Positions 8,630 through 19,543 are shown, numbered from the stretch's first letter. The stretch is DNA of 64,000 bases from Sinomonas mesophila (GCF_001999765.1 NZ_MTIC01000008.1:62001-126000), one strand, 5' to 3'. Numbers and translations: made by a program. Notes: generated from the letters alone by a model not told the origin.

Positions 8630-9244
8630 GTGCCCGAGACTCTCACCCCCGCCCAGGCTTGGCGCGCCCTGCGCGACGGCAATCAGCGCTTCGTGGACGG
8701 AACGACCAGCCACCCCAATCAGGACGCCGCGCGCCGCGACGAGCTGGTCTACGCCCAGAACCCCTTCTGCGTCATCTTCGGCTGCTCCGACTCGCGCCTC
8801 GCGGCAGAGATCATCTTCGACCTCGGGCTCGGCGACGCCTTCGTGGTGCGCTCGGCCGGACAGGTCATCGACGAGGCCGTCCTCGGCTCCCTCGAGTACG
8901 CGATCGACCCGCTCGGCGTCCCGCTCATTGTGATCCTCGGCCACGACTCGTGCGGCGCCGTCGCGGCGACGGTCGGCGCGTACGAGACCGGCAAGATGCC
9001 CACCGGCTTCGTCCGGGACCTCGTCGAACGGATCATGCCCTCCGTCATCACGGCGCAGCGCAACGGCGTGACCGACGTCAACACCACCGTCGTCGAGCAC
9101 GTGAAGCAGACCGGCAAGCGGCTCCTCGAGACCTCCCAGGTCATTGCGGCGGCCGTCAACGAGGGCCGCACTGCCGTCCTCGGCGTGTGCTACCGCCTCA
9201 AGGAGGGCAAGGCCGAGCTCGTCTCAGGCTTCGGCGACGTCTGA
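8630..9244 (+). CDS. Beta-class carbonic anhydrase
   Basis: Zinc enzyme interconverting CO2 and bicarbonate. The 204-residue protein has both halves of the beta-class zinc site: FGCSDSRL (Cys, catalytic Asp-Arg pair, residue ~45) and GHDSCGAV (His, Cys, ~103), with DAFVVRSAGQ between them. It may supply bicarbonate to PurK and other carboxylases, but that is inference. It stands alone between DUF4245 and fumC with its own leaderless promoter. Confidence 0.95.
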   Translation: MPETLTPAQAWRALRDGNQRFVDGTTSHPNQDAARRDELVYAQNPFCVIFGCSDSRLAAEIIFDLGLGDAFVVRSAGQVIDEAVLGSLEYAIDPLGVPLIVILGHDSCGAVAATVGAYETGKMPTGFVRDLVERIMPSVITAQRNGVTDVNTTVVEHVKQTGKRLLETSQVIAAAVNEGRTAVLGVCYRLKEGKAELVSGFGDV

Positions 9245-9333
9245 CGGCGGCCGCCTGAGTCGGGCGTCCGCCCCCGCGTCTGCAGGGTCGGTGATCTCCG
9301 TCGCACGCCGGCCGTGGCCGACCCGCGCGGGAC

Positions 9334-9339
9334 TATTCT
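9334..9339 (+). promoter_or_regulatory. -10 element of fumC (leaderless)
   Basis: TATTCT, 7 nt before ATG 9347. Confidence 0.6.
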
Positions 9340-9346
9340 GGGTCGC

Positions 9347-10789
9347 ATGACTGACTCTGCAGTGCAGGCCCCTGCCTCCGACTACCGCATCGAGCACGAC
9401 ACGATGGGCGAGGTGCGCGTCCCCGCGTCGGCGCTCTACCGCGCCCAGACCCAGCGCGCCGTCGAGAACTTCCCGATCTCGGGCAAGACCCTCGAGCGCA
9501 AGCACATCGAGGCGCTCGCGCGCGTCAAGAAGGCCGCCGCCCTCGCCAACGCCGAGCTGGGGGTGCTCGACGACGAGCGCGCCCAGGCGATCGCGGCCGC
9601 CGCCGACCGCGTCGCGTCCGGCGAGTTCGACGCGCACTTCCCGATCGACGTGTTCCAGACCGGCTCCGGCACGTCGAGCAACATGAACACGAACGAGGTC
9701 ATCGCCGAGCTCGCGAGCCGCGCCCTCGAGGACGCCGGCAGCACCACGACGGTCCACCCCAACGACCACGTCAACGCCTCGCAGTCCTCGAACGACGTCT
9801 TCCCGACCTCAGTGCACGTCGCCGCCACGGACGCCCTCCTGAACGACCTCGTGCCCGCCCTCGAGTACCTCGCAGCCTCGCTCGAGCGCAAGGCCGAGGA
9901 GTTCAAGGACGTCGTGAAGTCCGGCCGCACGCACCTCATGGACGCGACCCCTGTGACGCTCGGCCAGGAGTTCGGCGGCTACGCCGCGCAGGTGCGCTAC
10001 GGCGTCGAGCGCATCCACGCCTCCCTGCCGCGCGTGGCCGAGGTACCACTCGGCGGCACGGCCGTCGGCACGGGCATCAACACCCCGGCCGGTTTCCCGC
10101 AGCGCGTCATCGAGCTCCTCGCCGCGGACTCGAAGCTGCCCATCACCGAGGCGCGCGACCACTTCGAGGCTCAGGCCAACCGCGACGGCCTCATCGAGGC
10201 CTCGGGCCAGCTGCGCAACATCGCGTACTCGTTCATGAAGATCAACAACGACCTCCGCTGGATGGGCTCGGGCCCGAACACGGGCCTCGGCGAGATTGCG
10301 ATCCCGGACCTCCAGCCGGGCTCCTCGATCATGCCGGGCAAGGTCAACCCGGTCATCTGCGAGGCCGCGATCATGGTCGCGGCCCAGGTGATCGGCAACG
10401 ACACGACCATCGCCCTGTCCTCGACGAACGGCGCCTTCGAGCTCAACGTCGGCATCCCGGTCATGGCCGCGAACCTGCTCGAGTCGATCCGCCTGCTCGC
10501 GAACACCTCGCGCGTCATGGCGGACAAGATGATCGACGGCATCACCGCCAACGTCGACCGCGCCCGCTTCCTCGCCGAGGCCTCGCCCTCGATCGTGACG
10601 CCGCTCAACAAGCACATCGGCTACGAGAACGCGGCCAAGATTGCCAAGACCGCCGTCAAGGAGGGCCTGACCATCCGCCAGGCCACCGAGAAGCTCGGCT
10701 TCGTCGGCGAGGGCGAGGGCAAGGTCTCGGAGGCTGAGCTCGACAAGGCCCTCGACGTCACGACGATGACGGGCCCGGCCAAGGCCTGA
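9347..10789 (+). CDS. fumC: Class II fumarate hydratase
   Basis: Converts fumarate to malate in the TCA cycle. The 480-residue protein belongs to the aspartase/fumarase superfamily: [14 protein letters not shown] near residue 105, the SS loop signature [11 protein letters not shown] near residue 325, and [12 protein letters not shown] with the catalytic-site His near residue 195. ATG 9347 is chosen because the expected fumarase N-terminus ([15 protein letters not shown]) follows and a -10 hexamer sits 7 nt upstream. It complements the sdhCDAB operon 47 kb away. Confidence 0.97.
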   Translation: MTDSAVQAPASDYRIEHDTMGEVRVPASALYRAQTQRAVENFPISGKTLERKHIEALARVKKAAALANAELGVLDDERAQAIAAAADRVASGEFDAHFPIDVFQTGSGTSSNMNTNEVIAELASRALEDAGSTTTVHPNDHVNASQSSNDVFPTSVHVAATDALLNDLVPALEYLAASLERKAEEFKDVVKSGRTHLMDATPVTLGQEFGGYAAQVRYGVERIHASLPRVAEVPLGGTAVGTGINTPAGFPQRVIELLAADSKLPITEARDHFEAQANRDGLIEASGQLRNIAYSFMKINNDLRWMGSGPNTGLGEIAIPDLQPGSSIMPGKVNPVICEAAIMVAAQVIGNDTTIALSSTNGAFELNVGIPVMAANLLESIRLLANTSRVMADKMIDGITANVDRARFLAEASPSIVTPLNKHIGYENAAKIAKTAVKEGLTIRQATEKLGFVGEGEGKVSEAELDKALDVTTMTGPAKA

Positions 10790-10806
10790 CCCTCCCCCCA
10801 CAATCG

Positions 10807-10878
10807 GGGGTCACCTCCCTGCGTTGCGGGGTCACCTCCCTGCGTTGCGGGGTCACCTCCCAGCGTTGCGGGGTCACC
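10807..10878 (+). repeat. Left 21-bp tandem repeat array
   Basis: Three 21-bp units (10807-10827, 10828-10848, 10849-10869) and a 9-bp partial unit. Pattern: GGGGTCAC, a 6-nt variable core, GCGTTGC. Units 1 and 2 are identical; unit 3 differs at one base. A related array lies in the opposite orientation after the NUDIX gene. Confidence 0.95.
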
Positions 10879-10887
10879 GCGGCGAGC

Positions 10888-10933
10888 ACGACGGCGGCCG
10901 CGTCCTCACGCACGAGGCCGCGGCCGCCGTCGT
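10888..10933. terminator. Hairpin downstream of fumC
   Basis: A perfect 15-bp inverted repeat (10888-10902 with 10919-10933) around a 16-nt loop, without a U-tract. It ends 7 bp before the -10 of the NUDIX gene, so it can end fumC transcripts and insulate the next promoter. The core ACGACGGCGGCCG recurs in the hairpin after ndh. Confidence 0.65.
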
Positions 10934-10940
10934 CCTCCCC

Positions 10941-10946
10941 TAGGCT
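10941..10946 (+). promoter_or_regulatory. -10 element of the NUDIX gene (leaderless)
   Basis: TAGGCT, 6 nt before ATG 10953. Confidence 0.6.
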
Positions 10947-10952
10947 GGGACC

Positions 10953-11432
10953 ATGCCGGTTCCCGACTTCATCCTGGCCCTCCGCGACAAGATCGGCGGC
11001 CATCCCCTGTGGCTCCCCGGGGTCAAGGCCGTCGTGACGGACGACGACGGGCGGCTGCTCCTCGTGCGGCGGGCCGACAACGGCCGGTGGACGGTCCCTG
11101 CCGGCATCGTCGAGCCTGGCGAGGAGCCGGCCGCCACGGCGGTGCGCGAGGTGCTCGAGGAGACTGGCGTCGCCGTCGAGGTCACGCATGTGGCCGGAGT
11201 CGGGACGACCGCGCCCGTCGTGTACCCGAACGGCGACCACGCGCAGTACCTCGACGTGGTGATGGGATGCCGCTACGTCTCCGGCGAGGCGCGGGTCGCC
11301 GATGACGAGAACCTCGAGGTCAGCTGGTTCTCGCCAGACGAACTTCCGGACCTCCCGCCGCTGCATCGCCGCGCGATCGAATGGTCGCGTGATCCTGCAG
11401 GGCGCACCCACTTCGTGGAGCCCGTCAACTGA
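10953..11432 (+). CDS. NUDIX hydrolase
   Basis: A 159-residue NUDIX pyrophosphohydrolase. The complete Nudix box is present at residues ~50-72: GIVEPGEEP, then REVLEETGV, matching GX5EX7REUXEEXGU with all metal-binding Glu residues. The substrate (a nucleoside diphosphate linked to some moiety X) cannot be inferred. The gene stands alone, with a leaderless start, bracketed by two inverted arrays of 21-bp repeats; its stop codon TGA is formed by the first unit of the right array. Confidence 0.93.
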   Translation: MPVPDFILALRDKIGGHPLWLPGVKAVVTDDDGRLLLVRRADNGRWTVPAGIVEPGEEPAATAVREVLEETGVAVEVTHVAGVGTTAPVVYPNGDHAQYLDVVMGCRYVSGEARVADDENLEVSWFSPDELPDLPPLHRRAIEWSRDPAGRTHFVEPVN

Positions 11433-11507
11433 CCCCGCAACGCTGAAACGTGACCCCGCAGCGCTGAAACGTGACCCCGCAACGCTGACACGTGACCCCG
11501 CATCGCA
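11429..11507 (-). repeat. Right 21-bp tandem repeat array, inverted relative to the left one
   Basis: Units 11429-11449, 11450-11470, 11471-11491 and a partial 11492-11507. Read on the minus strand the pattern is GGGGTCAC, a 6-nt core (GTTTCA or close), GCGTTGC or GCGCTGC, so the constant blocks match the left array and the core differs. The first unit contains the NUDIX stop codon. Confidence 0.95.
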
Positions 11508-11528
11508 GGGGGAGGTGTCGCGGGTGGC

Positions 11529-12041
11529 TCAGGCTGGGAGCAGGAGCGCGAGCGCGGCCCCCGCGAGCATGAACGGGCCGAAGGGGATCGCGGACTTCGC
11601 GGTCCCCCGCCGGGCCACGATGATCGCGATCCCGTAGACGCCACCGAGGATGAACGCCGCCGCCGTGCCCCAGAAGAGGTGGCTCCAGCTCAGGAAGCCG
11701 AGGTAGAGGCCCAGCACGCCGGCCAGCTTGACGTCCCCGAACCCCATCCCCGCCGGATACACGACCCGCAGGACGAAGTACACGACCCACAGGAGCGCCC
11801 CGCCGCCGGCGACCCGGAGGAGCCCCGCCAGCTCGAACGCGCCCGAGCCGATGGCCGCGGCGACCGCCAGCGGGACGCCGGCCCAGTAGCTCGGCAGCAC
11901 GATCCGGTTGGGCAGCAGGTGGCTGCGGATGTCGATGACAGCCAGTCGGGCGGCCATCCACGCGAAGTAGCACAGGCATGCCACGACGAGCCAGAACGCG
12001 AGGGGGCTCTCGAGCCAGAGCTCGGGGAGACGGTGGGTCAT
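11529..12041 (-). CDS. Short A24 family prepilin peptidase
   Basis: A 170-residue membrane aspartyl protease of the type IV prepilin peptidase family, with about six helices. Both catalytic Asp motifs are visible: AVIDIRSHLLPNRIV near residue 36 and GMGFGDVKLAGVLGL near residue 98. The N-terminal cytoplasmic methylase domain of PilD is absent, as in the short TadV/CpaA-type enzymes of tad pilus systems. No pilin or tad genes are nearby, so the substrate is encoded elsewhere. ATG 12041 is leaderless. Confidence 0.88.
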   Translation of the reverse strand: MTHRLPELWLESPLAFWLVVACLCYFAWMAARLAVIDIRSHLLPNRIVLPSYWAGVPLAVAAAIGSGAFELAGLLRVAGGGALLWVVYFVLRVVYPAGMGFGDVKLAGVLGLYLGFLSWSHLFWGTAAAFILGGVYGIAIIVARRGTAKSAIPFGPFMLAGAALALLLPA

Positions 12042-12047
12042 GCTCGG

Positions 12048-12053
12048 ACCCTA
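12048..12053 (-). promoter_or_regulatory. -10 element of the prepilin peptidase gene (leaderless)
   Basis: TAGGGT on the minus strand, 6 nt before ATG 12041. Confidence 0.6.
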
Positions 12054-12094
12054 CCGGACCCACCGCCTGTCGCGGCAGCCACCACGGCATGCGC

Positions 12095-12100
12095 TAGCGT
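12095..12100 (+). promoter_or_regulatory. -10 element of the GNAT gene (leaderless)
   Basis: TAGCGT, 6 nt before ATG 12107. Confidence 0.55.
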
Positions 12101-12106
12101 GGCGGG

Positions 12107-12772
12107 ATGCTGACGCTCGACGACGTGTGGCCGCTCTTCAGGCTCCGGCTCGCCACCCCGAGGCTCGCCCTACGCCCGCTGCGCGACGAGGACCTCCCCG
12201 CCCTCGCCGAGGCCGCAGCCTCCGGGATCCACGACCCGGCGCGCACGCCCTTCGCGGCGCCGTGGACGGACGCGCCGGCCGGGGAGCTCGCCGCGAACAC
12301 CGCCCGCTGGGTGTGGGGGCGCCGCTCGGAGCTGGCTGCAGACGCGTGGACGGTCCAATTCGGCGTCTTCGCGCACGACGGCGCGCTGCTCGGTGCGCAG
12401 GACGTCAGCGCCGCCCGCTTCACGGACCGCAGGACGATCGAGACCGGCTCCTGGCTGCGCCGCGACGCGCAGGGCCGAGGCTACGGGGCAGAGATGCGGG
12501 CGGCCGTCCTGCTGTGGGCGTTCGACTGCCTCGGAGCCGAGGTCGCCGAGACGGCGGCCTTCGACTGGAACGCGGCGTCGCTGGGCGTGAGCCGGAGGCT
12601 GGGGTACGGGCCCAACGGCGAGACGCGGCACGCGACCCGGCCCGGCGTCGTCGAACGCGAGCTCAAGCTCCGCCTGCTCGCGGAGGATTTCCGCCGCCCA
12701 GAGTGGGAGCTCGAAGTCGGCGGCGGCCCGGAGGCCGCCACCTTCCTCGGCATCCCCACGGCCGAGGGCTAG
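12107..12772 (+). CDS. GNAT family N-acetyltransferase
   Basis: A 221-residue RimJ/RimL-type acetyltransferase. It starts [19 protein letters not shown], as these do; the acetyl-CoA loop appears as [18 protein letters not shown] near residue 125 and the last conserved block as [18 protein letters not shown]. The substrate is unknown. Its stop codon lies in the palindrome CTAG (12769-12772), which also supplies the stop of the convergent phoH gene, so the two coding regions overlap by 3 nt. Confidence 0.88.
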   Translation: MLTLDDVWPLFRLRLATPRLALRPLRDEDLPALAEAAASGIHDPARTPFAAPWTDAPAGELAANTARWVWGRRSELAADAWTVQFGVFAHDGALLGAQDVSAARFTDRRTIETGSWLRRDAQGRGYGAEMRAAVLLWAFDCLGAEVAETAAFDWNAASLGVSRRLGYGPNGETRHATRPGVVERELKLRLLAEDFRRPEWELEVGGGPEAATFLGIPTAEG

Positions 12773-14232
12773 ATCTCGGCGCCCTCGAGGAGCTCCGTGA
12801 CGAGGGCCGCGATGGGCGAGCGCTCGGAGCGGGTCAGGGTCACGTGCCCGAAGAGCGGGTGGCCCTTGAGCGTCTCGACGACGGCCGCGATGCCGTCGTG
12901 CCGGCCCACCCGGAGGTTGTCCCGCTGGGCGACGTCGTGGGTCAGGACGATCTTCGAGTTCTGGCCCATGCGGCTCATGACCGTCAGGAGGACGTTCTTC
13001 TCGAGCGACTGCGCCTCGTCAACGATCACGAACGAGTCGTGCAGCGATCGGCCGCGGATGTGCGTCAGGGGCAGCACCTCGAGCATGCCGCGGTCCATGA
13101 CCTCGTCGATGACGTCCGAGCCCACGAGCGCCCCGAGCGTGTCGAAGACCGCCTGCGCCCAGGGGTTCATCTTCTCGCTCTCGGAGCCGGGCAGGTAGCC
13201 GAGCTCCTGGCCGCCCACGGCGAACAGCGGCCTGAAGACGACGACCTTCTTGTGCTCGCGGCGCTCCATGACGGCCTCGAGCCCGGCGCACAGCGCGAGC
13301 GCCGACTTGCCGGTGCCGGCCTTGCCGCCGAGGGAGACGATCCCGACGCCGGGGTCCAGGAGCAGGTCGATCGCGAGCCGCTGCTCGGCGGACCGGCCGT
13401 GCAGCCCAAACACGTCCCGGTCACCCCTGACGAGCCGGACCTGCTTGTCCGCCCCGACCCGGCCGAGGGCGGAGCCCCGCGGCGACAGGATCACGAGGCC
13501 CGTGTTGACGGGCATCTCGGCGGCCGCCGGGATGAAGACCGGCTCGTGCCCGTAGAGCGCGGAGACCTCCTCCTCGCCCGCGTCGACCTCGGCGACGCCG
13601 GTCCAGCCCGAGTCCTTGACGAGCTCGTTGCGGTACTCGTCCGCGTCGAGGCCCATGGCCGAGGCCTTGACGCGCATCGGCAGGTCCTTCGACACGAGCG
13701 TGACCGTGCGGCCCTCGTTGGCGAGGTTCTGCGCGACGGCCAGGATCCGCGCGTCGTTGTCGCCGCTGCGGAACCCCGCGGGCAGGACGTCCGCCGAGAT
13801 GTGGTTGAGCTCGACGACGAGCGTCCCACCGTCGGCACCCAGCGGCACGGGCCGGTTGAGGCTCCCGTGCTGCAGGCGCAGCTCGTCGAGCAGGCGCAGC
13901 GCCTTGCGGGCGAAGTAGCCGAGCTCAGGATCGTGCCGCTTGCCCTCGAGCTCGGTGATCACGACGACGGGGACTACCACCTCGTGCTCGGCGAAGCGCA
14001 GGAGCGCGCGGGGATCGGACAGCAGGACGGACGTGTCCAGGACGTAGCTCACGCGGACGCCGCTGCTGTGGGTGCTGCGCGGTGTGGGCTGCCCGGAGAC
14101 GGAATGACCGGCCTCCGCTGCGGTCCGCGCGGTGCCGGTCATGGGGCTCTCGGTCGTGGTGGCCGTGTGGCCTGAGGCGCCCCCTCGCGCCTGCGGCGCC
14201 GTTCCTCCGGCCAGTACTTCAGTGCTCGTCAC
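12769..14232 (-). CDS. phoH2: PhoH2: PIN-domain/PhoH-ATPase ribonuclease-helicase
   Basis: A 487-residue fusion of an N-terminal PIN ribonuclease domain ([17 protein letters not shown] near residue 60; [15 protein letters not shown] with further acidic residues) and a C-terminal PhoH ATPase (Walker [14 protein letters not shown] near residue 275; Walker [14 protein letters not shown] near residue 370). Mycobacterial PhoH2 of this architecture unwinds and cleaves RNA and is controlled by a small upstream-encoded protein. GTG 14232 was chosen because GGAG sits 5 nt upstream; ATG 14142 would give 457 residues. A micro-ORF with a strong SD lies 30 nt upstream. Confidence 0.9.
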   Translation of the reverse strand: MTSTEVLAGGTAPQARGGASGHTATTTESPMTGTARTAAEAGHSVSGQPTPRSTHSSGVRVSYVLDTSVLLSDPRALLRFAEHEVVVPVVVITELEGKRHDPELGYFARKALRLLDELRLQHGSLNRPVPLGADGGTLVVELNHISADVLPAGFRSGDNDARILAVAQNLANEGRTVTLVSKDLPMRVKASAMGLDADEYRNELVKDSGWTGVAEVDAGEEEVSALYGHEPVFIPAAAEMPVNTGLVILSPRGSALGRVGADKQVRLVRGDRDVFGLHGRSAEQRLAIDLLLDPGVGIVSLGGKAGTGKSALALCAGLEAVMERREHKKVVVFRPLFAVGGQELGYLPGSESEKMNPWAQAVFDTLGALVGSDVIDEVMDRGMLEVLPLTHIRGRSLHDSFVIVDEAQSLEKNVLLTVMSRMGQNSKIVLTHDVAQRDNLRVGRHDGIAAVVETLKGHPLFGHVTLTRSERSPIAALVTELLEGAEI

Positions 14233-14261
14233 GTCGACTCCAGCCCCCGGGCCAGGCCCGG

Positions 14262-14333
14262 TCAGTTCTCCTCGAGGACCGGATCGGCCGCGAGGCCGTG
14301 CCGGCCTCGGCGGAACTGCTGCGCAGCGTCCAT
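14262..14333 (-). CDS. Micro-ORF (23 aa) upstream of phoH2
   Basis: ATG 14333 is preceded by GGGGAGG at 6-nt spacing, a much better SD than that of phoH2 itself. The peptide begins [13 protein letters not shown] and ends VLEEN before TGA. It is basic in the first half and acidic at the end. It stops 30 nt before the phoH2 GTG on the same strand. By position it could be a leader peptide or the counterpart of the mycobacterial PhoAT antitoxin, but I cannot show sequence relatedness. It is too short for coding statistics. Confidence 0.45.
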   Translation of the reverse strand: MDAAQQFRRGRHGLAADPVLEEN

Positions 14334-14447
14334 GTACGGCCTCCCCGTCGGTGGGCGGGTGCCCTCCGATGCGGCCACAGTACGCCCGGGGGCGTGACGC
14401 GGGCGTGAACTGGAGGGGAGTGTCCCGTGAACCGGGGGTTTGTGACG

Positions 14448-15209
14448 TCAGGCCCCGAAGCGGCGCTGCCGGCCGGCGTAGTCGCGCAGGGCGCGCAGGA
14501 AATCGACCTTGCGGAAGGCGGGCCAGAGTGCCTCGCAGAAGTAGAACTCGCTGTAGGCGCTCTGCCACATGAGGAAGCCGGAGAGCCGCTGCTCGCCGGA
14601 GGTGCGGATCACAAGGTCGGGATCGGGCTGGCCCGCCGTGTAGAGGAAGCGGGAGATGTCCTCGACGTCGAGCCGCGCGGCGAGGGCCTCCATGTCCTCG
14701 CCGTTCGCGGCGGCCTCGCGCAGGAGCAGCCGGACGGCGTCGACGATCTCGCGCCGGCCGCCGTAGCCGACGGCGACGTTGACGTGCAGCGGCTCCGAGG
14801 GGCTGGGCTTGGCAGTGAGCCGGTCGAGCCGCTCGGCGAGATGGTCCGGGAGCAGCTCGGGGGCGCCCATCGCGTGGACGGAGACCGTGGGGTCCTCGTC
14901 GAGCCGGTCGAGCGTCTCGGCGATGATCGCCGTGAGCTCGGAGAGCTCGTCGCTCGAGCGGCTCATGTTGTCGGTCGAGAGCATGTACAGGGTCACGACC
15001 CGCACGCCGAGCTCGCGGCACCAGCCGAGGAACTCGTGGATCTTGTCAGCCCCGGCGCGGTGGCCCTGGCTCGTGGGGGCGTTGAACTGGCGGGCCCAGC
15101 GGCGGTTGCCGTCGACCATGACGCCGATGTGCCCGGGGATGCTGTCCCGGCTGAGCGAGCGCTGGAGCCGCCGCTCGTAGTAGCCGTAGAGGAATCCGGG
15201 CAGTTCCAT
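14448..15209 (-). CDS. uppS: Isoprenyl transferase (cis-prenyltransferase, UppS family)
   Basis: Condenses isopentenyl diphosphate in cis, making polyprenyl diphosphate lipid carrier or a shorter precursor. The 253-residue protein has the family signatures: [15 protein letters not shown] (catalytic Asp, residue ~33), [13 protein letters not shown], and the C-terminal [20 protein letters not shown] and SEFYF. ATG 15209 follows GGGAGGGG. Next to a divergent hemolysin III gene it mirrors M. tuberculosis Rv1086/Rv1085c, where the enzyme makes the short Z,E-farnesyl diphosphate. Chain length here is not known. Confidence 0.93.
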   Translation of the reverse strand: MELPGFLYGYYERRLQRSLSRDSIPGHIGVMVDGNRRWARQFNAPTSQGHRAGADKIHEFLGWCRELGVRVVTLYMLSTDNMSRSSDELSELTAIIAETLDRLDEDPTVSVHAMGAPELLPDHLAERLDRLTAKPSPSEPLHVNVAVGYGGRREIVDAVRLLLREAAANGEDMEALAARLDVEDISRFLYTAGQPDPDLVIRTSGEQRLSGFLMWQSAYSEFYFCEALWPAFRKVDFLRALRDYAGRQRRFGA

Positions 15210-15317
15210 GCCCCTCCCGCCCGTAGGAATCCGCGCCCTGGCCGGGCGTGCCAATGTCGCTCCTAAGGCTACCGCAGCGCCCCAGCCCCCTTCGGCCGTT
15301 GCTACCCGCGGGTACGG

Positions 15318-15323
15318 TAGACT
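15318..15323 (+). promoter_or_regulatory. -10 element of the hemolysin III gene (leaderless or nearly so)
   Basis: TAGACT, 8 nt before ATG 15332. Confidence 0.55.
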
Positions 15324-15331
15324 GGTCCGCC

Positions 15332-16003
15332 ATGCAGCCCCCTCTCGAGACCCGGGCCGAGCTCCTGGCCCTCAAGCCATCGTGGCGCGGCTGGCTCCAT
15401 GCGGCCATGGCGCCCCTCGCCCTCGCGGCGGGCATCGTCCTCGTCGCCTTCGCGCCCGGGCCCACGAAGGCCGCGTGCGCGGTCTACGCCGTGACCGGCC
15501 TGCTGCTCTTCGCCGTGAGCGCCCTGTACCACCGCGGCACGTGGTCCCCGCGGGTCCGGGCCGTGCTCAAGCGCCTCGACCACGCCAACATCATGCTCGT
15601 GATCGCGGGGACGTACACGCCCCTCACGACGGTGCTCCTCCCCGGCCCGGCGGGCGCGGCCCTCCTGACGGCCGTGTGGGCGGGCGCGCTGCTCGGGGTC
15701 GCCTTCCGCGTCCTCTGGCACGGGGCGCCGCGCTGGCTGTACGTCCCGGCGTACGTCGTGCTCGGCTGCGCGGCGCTGCTCTTCCTGCCGCAGTTCTTCA
15801 CCGCGAGCGTCCCGGCCGCCGTACTCATCTGCGCAGGCGGGGCGCTCTACATCGCCGGGGCCGTGTCCTACGGCATCCGCCGCCCCAACCCCAGCTACCA
15901 CCACTTCGGCTTCCACGAGGTCTTCCACGCGTTCACCGTGGCCGGGTACGCGACCCACTTCGTGGCAATCGCCCTCGCCGTGCTCGGCACGCCGGCGGGC
16001 TGA
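15332..16003 (+). CDS. trhA: Hemolysin III/PAQR family membrane protein
   Basis: A 223-residue seven-helix protein of the hemolysin III (TrhA/YqfA) group, related to eukaryotic PAQR receptors. Family residues are visible: AVSALYHRGTW, LKRLDHANIMLVIAGTYTPL near residue 85 and the C-terminal HHFGFHEVFHAFTVAGYATHF, whose His residues are probable metal ligands. In B. subtilis and E. coli these proteins affect membrane energetics and fluidity; haemolysis is not their general role. It is divergent from uppS and convergent with the next gene. Confidence 0.9.
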   Translation: MQPPLETRAELLALKPSWRGWLHAAMAPLALAAGIVLVAFAPGPTKAACAVYAVTGLLLFAVSALYHRGTWSPRVRAVLKRLDHANIMLVIAGTYTPLTTVLLPGPAGAALLTAVWAGALLGVAFRVLWHGAPRWLYVPAYVVLGCAALLFLPQFFTASVPAAVLICAGGALYIAGAVSYGIRRPNPSYHHFGFHEVFHAFTVAGYATHFVAIALAVLGTPAG

Positions 16004-16029
16004 CCGGTCCGCGCCCGTGGGGCCCGGGA

Positions 16030-18231
<2,202 letters not shown>

Positions 18232-18320
18232 AGTCCGAGTCTGCACCTCAGGCACGGGCCGGCGCGAACACGTCCGGTGACACACCCGGCGGCCGGTGCG
18301 GGCACGCCCCGCACGTGGTC

Positions 18321-18599
18321 CTAGCCGGCGGAGGGCGAGTGGCCGCCGTCGGCCTCCTCCCCCTCGCTGCTGTCCGCGCCGCGCCGCGCCGCCCCGCGCT
18401 GCTCCTCGACCTGGGCCCGGTAGCGCACGCGGCGGAGGCGGCGCACCATGTCGATGATGAGCAGCATGGTCAGGACGACGACGAACGCCGTGAGCAGGAA
18501 GCCCCACGTCCCGGGGCTGATCTGGTCCTCCGTCACGCCCGGCCGCAGCGTCCCGTCGGGGGCAGGGGTGGACGTCAGGGCGATGAGGAGGTTGTGCAC
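18321..18599 (-). CDS. Small membrane protein, conserved next to mca
   Basis: A 92-residue protein with one helix (residues ~32-52, TWGFLLTAFVVVLTMLLIID) followed by an Arg-rich stop-transfer segment (RRLRRVRYRA) and a Ser/Glu-rich tail, so probably N-out, C-in. No known domain is recognised. It starts 20 bp after the mca stop with its own TAGGAT hexamer 6 nt before the GTG. M. tuberculosis has a small membrane protein (Rv1083) in the same position, which suggests a conserved but undefined role. Confidence 0.75.
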   Translation of the reverse strand: MHNLLIALTSTPAPDGTLRPGVTEDQISPGTWGFLLTAFVVVLTMLLIIDMVRRLRRVRYRAQVEEQRGAARRGADSSEGEEADGGHSPSAG

Positions 18600-18605
18600 C
18601 GGTCT

Positions 18606-18611
18606 ATCCTA
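18606..18611 (-). promoter_or_regulatory. -10 element of the small membrane protein gene (leaderless)
   Basis: TAGGAT on the minus strand, 6 nt before GTG 18599. Confidence 0.55.
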
Positions 18612-18619
18612 GCCCGGCG

Positions 18620-19525
18620 CTAGCGCAGTCCGGCGAACAGGTCAGTCTCGGTCTCCCCCTCGGCCGGGGCGCCCACGGAGGAGGAGACGAGCGAATAGTC
18701 CTCCCAGGGCCATTCCCGCTGCCGCAGCTCGAGCGAGACGGCGAAGAACCAGCCGTCCGGGTCGATCTGCGTCGCGTGGGCCAGGAGGGCCCGGTCCCGG
18801 ACGCCGAAGTGCTCGGCGCACTCGACCTGGGTCGTCACGGGGTGGCGCGAGCGCCACGGCTGGTGCCCCTCGGCGTCGTTCTCCGCCTCGCGCGCGATCC
18901 AATCCGCGTACGGGGATTCGAGACCCGCCGCGGCGAGCGCGTCGTGGATCCTGCGCACTCGCTCCGGGTTGAACGGGACGTCGTAGTACAGCTTGGCCGG
19001 CTCCCACGGCTCGCCCGTGCCGGGGTACGCGTCCGGCTTGGCCGCGGCGTGGAACGCCTCGACGGCGACGCGATGCGCCATGATGTGGTCGGGGTGCGGG
19101 TAGCCGCCGTTCTCGTCGTAGGCGACGACGACGTGCGGCCGGAACTCGCGCATGAGCCGCACGAGCGGGGCCGCGGCCTGCTCGAGCGGGAGCGTCGCGA
19201 AGGAGCCCCACGGCAGGGTCGGGAGCGGGTCCCCCTCGGGCAGGCCCGAGTCGGTGAAGCCGAGCCAGCGGTGCTGGACGCCGATGATGCGCTGCGCCTC
19301 CGCCATCTCCAGGCGCCGGGCCCCGGCCATATCCCGGGACGGATGCGGGGCGTCGACGAGGTGGGGGTTCTGCACGTCCCCCCGCGAGCCGTCAGTGCAG
19401 GAGACGACCATGACCTCGTGGCCCTCGGCGAGGTACTTGGCCATCATGGGCGCGCCCTTGCTCGATTCGTCGTCGGGGTGGGCGTGGACGGCCAGGAGCC
19501 GCAGGGGTCCGGGGTTCTCTCGCAC
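18620..19525 (-). CDS. mca: Mycothiol S-conjugate amidase
   Basis: Cleaves mycothiol S-conjugates of electrophiles and antibiotics, releasing a mercapturic acid for export; a cytoplasmic detoxification enzyme. The 301-residue zinc amidase of the PIG-L/MshB family has AVHAHPDDESSKG near the start (His-x-x-Asp-Asp metal and catalytic site) and GGYPHPDHIMAH near residue 145 (third ligand). The length and the late WFFAVSLELRQREWPWEDY separate it from the deacetylase MshB. The start is GTG 19525, 7 nt after a TATTCT hexamer. Confidence 0.95.
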   Translation of the reverse strand: MRENPGPLRLLAVHAHPDDESSKGAPMMAKYLAEGHEVMVVSCTDGSRGDVQNPHLVDAPHPSRDMAGARRLEMAEAQRIIGVQHRWLGFTDSGLPEGDPLPTLPWGSFATLPLEQAAAPLVRLMREFRPHVVVAYDENGGYPHPDHIMAHRVAVEAFHAAAKPDAYPGTGEPWEPAKLYYDVPFNPERVRRIHDALAAAGLESPYADWIAREAENDAEGHQPWRSRHPVTTQVECAEHFGVRDRALLAHATQIDPDGWFFAVSLELRQREWPWEDYSLVSSSVGAPAEGETETDLFAGLR

Positions 19526-19531
19526 GCCTCC

Positions 19532-19538
19532 TAGAATA
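19532..19538. promoter_or_regulatory. Shared divergent -10 element for mca (-) and the DUF4307 gene (+)
   Basis: The heptamer TAGAATA reads TAGAAT on + (19532-19537), 6 nt before GTG 19544, and TATTCT on - (19538-19533), 7 nt before GTG 19525. Only 18 bp separate the two start codons, so both -35 regions would lie inside the opposite coding region. Confidence 0.6.
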
Positions 19539-19543
19539 GACGG

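Noticed and set aside
10807-11507. CRISPR array
   Set aside because: The 21-bp units abut directly with no spacers, and there are no cas genes.
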